Below are positions 58,857 through 64,000 of a DNA stretch of 64,000 nucleotides, piece after piece; the stretch's first letter is position 1, and every line of letters begins with the position of its first letter. Source of the DNA: Olivibacter domesticus (GTDB lineage Bacteria > Bacteroidota > Bacteroidia > Sphingobacteriales > Sphingobacteriaceae); contig NZ_FOAF01000006.1 of assembly GCF_900109575.1 (NCBI RefSeq), positions 214,320 to 278,319 of the forward strand. The letters run 5' to 3'. The notes under the pieces are model-generated. The model searched no databases. It was not told the origin of the DNA and was given only the letters and a program-made list of their open reading frames with translations. Both the position numbers and the translations under genes were made by a program.

Positions 58857-60323
58857 ATGAAAACCAACGACGAACTTTTTAAGAATGTTATATCACATGC
58901 TAAGGAATATGGCTTCGTATTTCCTTCCAGCGAAATTTATGATGGTTTAAGTGCTGTTTATGATTATGGCCAGTTAGGTGCTGAGCTAAAAAACAATATA
59001 AAAACCTACTGGTGGAAAGCAATGGTGCAATTAAATGAAAATATTGTAGGAATAGATTCTGCTATTTTTATGCATCCAAAAATCTGGAAGGCTTCGGGCC
59101 ATGTGGATGGTTTCAACGATCCCATGATTGATAACAAGGATTCAAAAAAACGTTACCGAGCGGATCAATTGATTGAGGATAAAATTACCCGTTATCAAAA
59201 AGACGGCAAAACGGAGAAAGCGAATAAACTACAAGCCGACTTAGATAATGCATTGAACAAAGATGATCTAGGAAGTTTAAAGGCCATTATTGAAGAACAT
59301 AACATTGTTTGTTCGATTTCAGGCACGAAGAACTGGACGGAAGTACGTCAATTCAATCTGATGTTCAGTACCCAAATGGGTGCCATGGCAGAAGGCTCTG
59401 ATGAGGTTTATTTAAGACCGGAAACGGCGCAAGGCATCTTTGTCAATTTTCTAAACGTCCAAAAAACAGGACGAATGAAAATTCCTTTCGGCATCGCACA
59501 GATCGGTAAAGCCTTCAGAAATGAGGTTATTGCACGACAGTTTATTATGCGCATGCGCGAGTTCGAACAAATGGAAATGCAATTCTTCGTTAGGCCAGGA
59601 ACAGAGTTGGAATGGTACAATAAATGGAAAGAGACCCGCTTAAAATGGCATCTTGCACTAAAGCCTGATCAATCGAAATATCGTTACCATGACCATGTGA
59701 AGCTTGCACATTATGCAAATGCTGCCGTTGATATTGAATATGATTTCCCATTTGGATTTAAGGAGGTGGAAGGCATCCATTCAAGAACGGACTTTGACCT
59801 AAGTCAGCATCAGCAATTCTCAGGAAAGAAATTGCAATATTTTGATCCCGAAGTTAATCAAAATTACATTCCTTATGTTATAGAGACTTCCATCGGTTTA
59901 GACAGGATGTTCTTAACAACTTTATGCAACGCGTATGAAGAGGAAGACTTGAGTACACCGGAGAAAGCAGATTCCAGATCTGTTCTTCATTTGCACCCGG
60001 CCCTGGCTCCCATTAAGGCGGCAATATTTCCTTTAACTAAAAAGGACGGCTTGCCCGAAAAGGCAAGAGAAATCATGGATGCATTAAAAATGGATTATAA
60101 TTTAATCTACGAGGAAAAGGATGCCATTGGAAAACGCTATCGTAGACAAGACGCTATTGGAACACCTATCTGTATTACGGTAGACCACCAGAGTCTCCAA
60201 GACAACACCGTTACCATACGCCATCGCGACAGCATGGAGCAGGAACGGGTTGCCATAGCAGACCTTGAACGGATATTAGAAGGGATTGTTGGTTGGAAGT
60301 CGCTATTGAAAGAGATTTTATAA
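58857..60323 (+). CDS. glyS: Glycine--tRNA ligase, single-chain type
   Basis: A 488-residue class II aminoacyl-tRNA synthetase of the alpha2 (eukaryote-like) form. I take ATG 58857 (MKTNDELFKNVISHAKEYGF); the frame is open to a GTG 13 codons upstream. AEGSDEVYLRPETAQGIFVN holds motif 2's neighbourhood, FRNEVIARQFIMRMREFEQM is motif 2 and SIGLDRMFLTTLCN is motif 3. The anticodon-binding domain covers the last 120 residues. It ends in a strong terminator. Confidence 0.96.
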   Translation: MKTNDELFKNVISHAKEYGFVFPSSEIYDGLSAVYDYGQLGAELKNNIKTYWWKAMVQLNENIVGIDSAIFMHPKIWKASGHVDGFNDPMIDNKDSKKRYRADQLIEDKITRYQKDGKTEKANKLQADLDNALNKDDLGSLKAIIEEHNIVCSISGTKNWTEVRQFNLMFSTQMGAMAEGSDEVYLRPETAQGIFVNFLNVQKTGRMKIPFGIAQIGKAFRNEVIARQFIMRMREFEQMEMQFFVRPGTELEWYNKWKETRLKWHLALKPDQSKYRYHDHVKLAHYANAAVDIEYDFPFGFKEVEGIHSRTDFDLSQHQQFSGKKLQYFDPEVNQNYIPYVIETSIGLDRMFLTTLCNAYEEEDLSTPEKADSRSVLHLHPALAPIKAAIFPLTKKDGLPEKAREIMDALKMDYNLIYEEKDAIGKRYRRQDAIGTPICITVDHQSLQDNTVTIRHRDSMEQERVAIADLERILEGIVGWKSLLKEIL

Positions 60324-60331
60324 CCATAACG

Positions 60332-60365
60332 GCGAATGGATTGTTCCATCAATCCATTCGCTTTT
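60332..60365 (+). terminator. glyS terminator
   Basis: GCGAATGGATTG (60332-60343) pairs perfectly with CAATCCATTCGC (60350-60361), 6-nt loop, followed by TTTT. It lies 8 nt after the glyS stop. Confidence 0.88.
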
Positions 60366-60391
60366 AACTATTATCTGCAAAATCCCTTCAT

Positions 60392-60412
60392 AAAAAAGGC
60401 ACCGCCTTTTAT
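60392..60412 (-). terminator. Possible ndh terminator
   Basis: AAAAGGC/GCCTTTT around a 3-nt loop (60394-60410), with a T run after it on the minus strand, 38 nt beyond the ndh stop. The tight loop makes it less certain. Confidence 0.6.
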
Positions 60413-60448
60413 CAGGGATGCCTTGTTGTCTCTTTATAAAAATTATCT

Positions 60449-61744
60449 CTATTTTGGAATTTCTTCAGCAGCCACGGGTTTACTGTTTTGTTGCTGCTCT
60501 AAAGGCCTAATAATTAAACGTAAGCTCGGATTATTAGTTAGAAACGACCAGAACCAACCCGTTACAAGTTTAATTTTATTCCGGAAACCTGCAATAGGAA
60601 TAATATGTATAAATAACCAGGTTAACCAAGCAAACCAGCCTGTAAAGGTAAACTTAGGTAAATCTACAACGGCCTTATTTTTAGTTATAATGGCCATACT
60701 ACCTTTATCATTATACTTAAATGCTTTTAAGGGTCTTTTTTCTATAAGATTGACTAAATTTTCAGCTAATAGGATACCCTGCTGTATAGCTACCTGAGCA
60801 AGTTGTGGGTGCCCATTAGGAAAAGCAGCATCTGCAGTTTGTAAGCATATATCGCCAATTGCAAAAACGTCGGAAAGGCCTTTTACCCTATTGTATTCAT
60901 CTACCAAAATCCGCCGTCCTCTAGTTATCGACTCTTTCGGTAAGCCAGGTACTTCTCTCGCAATAACCCCCGAAGACCATATTAATGTATCTGTTTCAAT
61001 ATTAGAGCCATCAGCAAAGAGTACTTTCCCATCTATATAATCCTTAACACCTGTATTCAATTTGACTTCCACACCCATCTCCTGAAGTACGTCAAACGCT
61101 TCCTGCTGCGATTTTTTACTCATCGGACCCAGCAAAGTCGGCGCCATATCCACTAAAACAATCCGCATTTTTCCATTCTGCGAAAATTCCGGATATTCTT
61201 TCGCAAGAATTTTTTTGTTCATATACGCCAGCATTCCCGCAAGCTCTACACCAGTAGGGCCTCCTCCAGATATTACAATAGTAGAAAACTTAGTGCGCTC
61301 CTCGTCATTCTGCTCTTGCGCCGCTCTTTCTCCATTACGTAAAATATGATTTCGTAGATTGATAGCATCATCGATAGTTTTCATTGGTACAGCATACTTC
61401 TCAACATTCTCCATCCCAAAATAATTGGTTTCAGTACCCATTGCCAAGATCAAATAATCATAAGAAACCTGTCCGGATGCAGTCGAAACAATTTTCTGCT
61501 GCGTATCTACGGATTCCAAACCACCATAATGAAACCTGAAGTTATGCGCGCGACTGAACATTTTACGAAAAGGATACGTGATGATGGATGTTTCAATGAA
61601 TGCCGTTGCTACCTGATATATTAATGGTGGAAAAAAATGATAGTTATTCTTGTCTATCAATGTAATATCCAGGCTCTTGTCCTTTGACAGCTGCTTAGCT
61701 AAATTCATCCCAGCGAAACCACCACCAACTATTACAATATTCAT
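60449..61744 (-). CDS. ndh: Type II NADH:quinone oxidoreductase
   Basis: A 431-residue flavoprotein passing electrons from NADH to quinone without pumping. I use ATG 61744 (MNIVIVGGGFAGMNLAKQLS); the frame extends 22 codons upstream but the family starts at the FAD-binding GGGFAG. The NADH-binding motif is VVISGGGPTGVELAGML, the second FAD motif is VFAIGDICLQ, and a C-terminal hydrophobic segment (FTGWFAWLTWLFIHIIPIAG) anchors it to the membrane, as in this type. Confidence 0.93.
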   Translation of the reverse strand: MNIVIVGGGFAGMNLAKQLSKDKSLDITLIDKNNYHFFPPLIYQVATAFIETSIITYPFRKMFSRAHNFRFHYGGLESVDTQQKIVSTASGQVSYDYLILAMGTETNYFGMENVEKYAVPMKTIDDAINLRNHILRNGERAAQEQNDEERTKFSTIVISGGGPTGVELAGMLAYMNKKILAKEYPEFSQNGKMRIVLVDMAPTLLGPMSKKSQQEAFDVLQEMGVEVKLNTGVKDYIDGKVLFADGSNIETDTLIWSSGVIAREVPGLPKESITRGRRILVDEYNRVKGLSDVFAIGDICLQTADAAFPNGHPQLAQVAIQQGILLAENLVNLIEKRPLKAFKYNDKGSMAIITKNKAVVDLPKFTFTGWFAWLTWLFIHIIPIAGFRNKIKLVTGWFWSFLTNNPSLRLIIRPLEQQQNSKPVAAEEIPK

Positions 61745-62207
61745 AATATTAATTTTAAATGCCGAATTTAAACGATGCGCAAAAGTGACAATTTTTAAGT
61801 TGTTACGCAATACTTGATTTGCTTCTTCATCGTCAAAAATACACTGACAAATATAAAATTAAATTCTGATATTAGTGTACAATAAACACTAAGTATAAAA
61901 ATCTAATATCACACAAATATCATATATCAATTCGACCTAACATCTGCTACTGTTTATCTCTTGTGCTATTTAACAATTGCCAACATGCAATAGTTTTTAT
62001 ATTTATTTCGCGATAATTTGTTATGGAACATTTTATTTGGTACTCACGGTATTTTTTCTTTCTGAAAATGAGCAGCATAGTTGTTTCTTTTAAATATGTA
62101 CAGACAAAAAACAAAAAAATCATTTGACATTTTAAAACATTCCCCTATATTTGCATCGCAGTTCACAAAAAGACTTTTTAAAGAGCTGTCTTAACCAGAG
62201 AAAACAT
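61745..62207. other. 463-bp intergenic region between ndh and tRNA-Asn
   Basis: AT-rich spacer. Apart from the tRNA promoter at 62123-62153 nothing stands out; no frame of interest and no strong hairpin. Confidence 0.6.
62123..62153 (+). promoter_or_regulatory. Promoter of tRNA-Asn
   Basis: TTTG (62123-62126), a 19-nt spacer and TATATTTG (62146-62153) are a perfect Bacteroidota promoter, 54 nt before the tRNA. Confidence 0.8.
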
Positions 62208-62281
62208 TCCTGAATAGCTCAGCTGGTTAGAGCATCTGACTGTTAATCAGAGGGTCGCTGGTTCGAGCCCAGCTTCAGGAG
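62208..62281 (+). tRNA. tRNA-Asn (anticodon GTT)
   Basis: A complete cloverleaf: acceptor TCCTGAA/TTCAGGA, D arm GCTC/GAGC, anticodon arm TCTGA-CTGTTAA-TCAGA with GTT at 62242-62244, five-base variable loop GGGTC, T arm GCTGG-TTCGAGC-CCAGC, discriminator G. CCA is encoded at 62282-62284. A single gene with its own promoter and terminator. Confidence 0.97.
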
Positions 62282-62283
62282 CC

Positions 62284-62310
62284 AACCCCGTATAACAACG
62301 GGGTTTTTTT
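62284..62310 (+). terminator. tRNA-Asn terminator
   Basis: AACCCCG (62284-62290) pairs with CGGGGTT (62299-62305), 8-nt loop, T run after. It begins within the CCA end of the tRNA. The PfkB gene starts 24 nt later. Confidence 0.85.
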
Positions 62311-62334
62311 GTTTATATTCAATTCCAAAACTTT

Positions 62335-63249
62335 ATGAGTTTAATCATTCTTGGATCTGTGGCATTCGACGCCCTAGAAACACCTTTCGGGAAAACAGAC
62401 AAAATAGTGGGCGGTGCCGCCAGTTATGCAGCTATCGCCGCATCTTATCTCCATAAGCAAGTTAAAATTATAGGTGTAGTGGGTGAAGATTTTGGAGAAG
62501 AGAATCTTGCTAAGTTTACCAGCCACAATATTGATATTGATGGAATACAAATAAAGGAAGGAGAAAAATCATTCTTTTGGTCGGGCAGATATCATAATGA
62601 TATGAATACGCGAGACACCTTGGTAACTGAACTAAATGTACTTGGAGACTTCGACCCAATCATTCCAGATAGCTATCAGGGAGCTGAATATATTCTTTTA
62701 GGAAATTTAAGTCCACAAGTTCAGTTAACAGCGCTTAATAGATTACGGAAGAGACCAAAACTCATTGTATTAGACACGATGAATTTCTGGATGAATATAG
62801 CTTTAGACGATCTTAAAGAGGTACTAAAAAAGGTGGACGTTCTCACCATCAATGACGAGGAAGCACGTCAGTTATCAGGTCAATTTTCTTTGGTGAAAGC
62901 TGCCGGTGTGATCTTGAATATGGGTCCAAAATACCTCATTATAAAAAAGGGAGAACATGGGGCCCTTCTTTTTGGAGAAAATAAAATATTCTCAGCACCG
63001 GCCTTACCTTTAGCAGAAGTTTTTGACCCAACAGGGGCTGGCGATACGTTTGCAGGAGGCTTTATAGGTTATTTAGCAAGTACCGATGTGCTTGATTTTG
63101 AAAGCATGAAAAGCGGTGTGATCTTTGGGTCTGCTTTAGCTTCTTTTTGTGTGGAGAAGTTTGGTATTGAACGTATTGAAAAGCTGACCATTCACGACAT
63201 AAATGAAAGGGTGCAGTTATTCAGCTCCTTAACGTCCTTTAACATTTAA
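62335..63249 (+). CDS. PfkB-family carbohydrate kinase
   Basis: A 304-residue sugar or nucleoside kinase of the ribokinase fold. GGAASYAAIAASYL (26-39) is the N-terminal glycine region; FDPTGAGDTFAGGFIGYL near residue 230 is the family's second signature, with the catalytic Asp. GEKSFFWSGRYHNDMNTRDT is the likely lid/substrate segment. Related Bacteroidota proteins are annotated as sugar kinases of unknown specificity. It stands alone, and any transcription from the tRNA promoter would have to pass a terminator. Confidence 0.9.
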   Translation: MSLIILGSVAFDALETPFGKTDKIVGGAASYAAIAASYLHKQVKIIGVVGEDFGEENLAKFTSHNIDIDGIQIKEGEKSFFWSGRYHNDMNTRDTLVTELNVLGDFDPIIPDSYQGAEYILLGNLSPQVQLTALNRLRKRPKLIVLDTMNFWMNIALDDLKEVLKKVDVLTINDEEARQLSGQFSLVKAAGVILNMGPKYLIIKKGEHGALLFGENKIFSAPALPLAEVFDPTGAGDTFAGGFIGYLASTDVLDFESMKSGVIFGSALASFCVEKFGIERIEKLTIHDINERVQLFSSLTSFNI

Positions 63250-63262
63250 GATACAGCGTTCA

Positions 63263-63493
63263 CTAATCCAACTTGCCTATAATTTGGAATTTGCTGAAGA
63301 CTTCATTTCCATGAGGAGCATCTAAAAGCTCCTCTGTTAAATCTTGCCCCGCCCAATGTTCATAATGCATTCCCTTCAACCATAATCTACTACTTGTAAC
63401 ATCATAAATTAATCCTTGATAAGCAATCCAAATCTCAGGTTTGTCTTGCCCATTCCTACGTGCTAGCTGGTTTTTATTATATGAAGGGTACAT
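63263..63493 (-). CDS. Cytochrome b5-like heme-binding domain protein
   Basis: A 76-residue single-domain protein. The core QGLIYDVTSSRLWLKGMHYE and HWAGQDLTEELLDAPHGNEV match prokaryotic cytochrome b5-like domains, with a His in HWAGQDL and a second in APHG as likely heme ligands. Start MYPSYNKNQLARRNGQDKPE is chosen because the family begins with this helix. It is cytosolic, converging with the PfkB gene 13 nt away. Its redox role is unknown. Confidence 0.83.
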   Translation of the reverse strand: MYPSYNKNQLARRNGQDKPEIWIAYQGLIYDVTSSRLWLKGMHYEHWAGQDLTEELLDAPHGNEVFSKFQIIGKLD

Positions 63494-63721
63494 ATTGATT
63501 TTTAACGATAAAACTAAGAATAAAAATGGATCAATCGTAAATTTGGCGGTTATAGGAGAAGCATTTTCCTTTTAGCGTAGTATCGTGAGCTCGCTGGTTA
63601 TAATAGAACCTTTATTTTATTCAACTTCTTTTCTCTTGAAAAAAAAGGTACTGTGTTAAATTCCAAATATTTTATAACTTTATTTTTTATAAAGGAGAGC
63701 AGCGCAAGCTATTCATCCTGT

Positions 63722-63747
63722 GTAGGCAGATCTCAGTATCTGCCTAC
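63722..63747. other. 10-bp hairpin at the end of the transposase gene
   Basis: GTAGGCAGAT (63722-63731) pairs with ATCTGCCTAC (63738-63747), 6-nt loop. It covers the stop codon of the IS110-type transposase. It could be a terminator or part of an element-encoded RNA. Confidence 0.6.
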
Positions 63748-64000
63748 TTCCATTACAGCGTTATTTATTTGTTCTTCGAAAATATATTCCTGATCATTCT
63801 TCCATAAGATATATATTAAGATCAGCAACTTTCTAGCTACAGCAGTTATTCCGATTTTTTTAGCTGGCTTCCTGTCAATTATTCTTTCATAAAATACTTT
63901 TAGATCTTTATTATATCGGCTAGCAGCGAGTGCAGGCATATAGAGTGCCTTTCTAATGAAGCTATTTCCTTTTTTTGATATCTTTGACTTTCCCTCGTGG
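63733..64000 (-). mobile_element. IS110-family transposase, C-terminal end, continues past the window
   Basis: The open frame reads in from the right edge without a start: HEGKSKISKKGNSFIRKALY, then MPALAASRYNKDLKVFYERI and ARKLLILIYILWKN. This is the C-terminal Transposase_20 domain of IS110/IS116/IS902 (serine-type active site). About 89 codons are visible; the catalytic Ser region and the RuvC-like N-terminus are outside. The stop is at 63733. Whether the element is intact cannot be judged here. Confidence 0.85.

Overview
The window comes from a Bacteroidota chromosome, most likely family Sphingobacteriaceae (genus not resolvable). The signs are the bamD-rpoZ-coaBC block, GldA and GldF/GldG-type proteins, fucosidase and beta-galactosidase with secretion signals, a zinc-free S14/L36 set, and several promoters of the Bacteroidetes sigma type (TTTG, 17-20 nt, TAnnTTTG). 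Base composition looks moderately AT-rich and even, with no obvious foreign block apart from a transposase fragment at the right edge.

Left part (1-29 kb), mixed metabolic genes: a cut-off lipoprotein, a GH29 alpha-L-fucosidase and a small membrane protein on the minus strand; then on the plus strand a phosphocholine-type phospholipase C, an SGNH esterase, an unrecognised protein with kinase-fold signatures, a GNAT, bamD-rpoZ-coaBC, a DUF1080 protein and a GH2 beta-galactosidase. Next come gmd and rfbA (minus), a HAD phosphatase, a 56-residue lipoprotein, folB, a GlcD-type FAD oxidase and an S9 peptidase, and, on the minus strand, a nucleotidyltransferase, a HerA-like ATPase and a second S9 peptidase. 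Intergenic spaces in the first 24 kb are crowded with a modular, quasi-palindromic repeat family and with at least two other repeat families.

Middle (29-48.3 kb), minus strand: dnaK, a methyltransferase, then one long ribosomal operon read right to left from rplC to rplQ (29 genes including secY, map, infA and rpoA). It has a near-perfect promoter before rplC, a second one before infA, and a strong terminator after rplQ. rpsJ and the str genes, expected before rplC, are absent here. L17 carries a C-terminal helix-hairpin-helix extension and S3 carries a glycine/arginine-rich tail. Most long spacers inside the operon hold hairpins.

Right part (48.3-64 kb): dedA, dnaN, an AraC regulator facing a CoA-transferase/GNAT pair, a fused GldF-GldG protein, an outer-membrane beta-barrel protein, gldA and a lipoprotein GDPD phosphodiesterase (all minus), glyS, a type II NADH dehydrogenase, tRNA-Asn with its own promoter and terminator, a PfkB kinase, a cytochrome-b5-like protein, and the 3' end of an IS110-family transposase running off the window.

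The observations most worth following are the modular palindromic repeat family, the kinase-like orphan bracketed by inverted copies of it, the -7 boxes lying 4-6 nt before the start codons of bamD, folB and dnaN (possible leaderless mRNAs), the GldF-GldG fusion, and the hairpin-filled spacers of the ribosomal operon. All family assignments are by reading motifs; no search was run.
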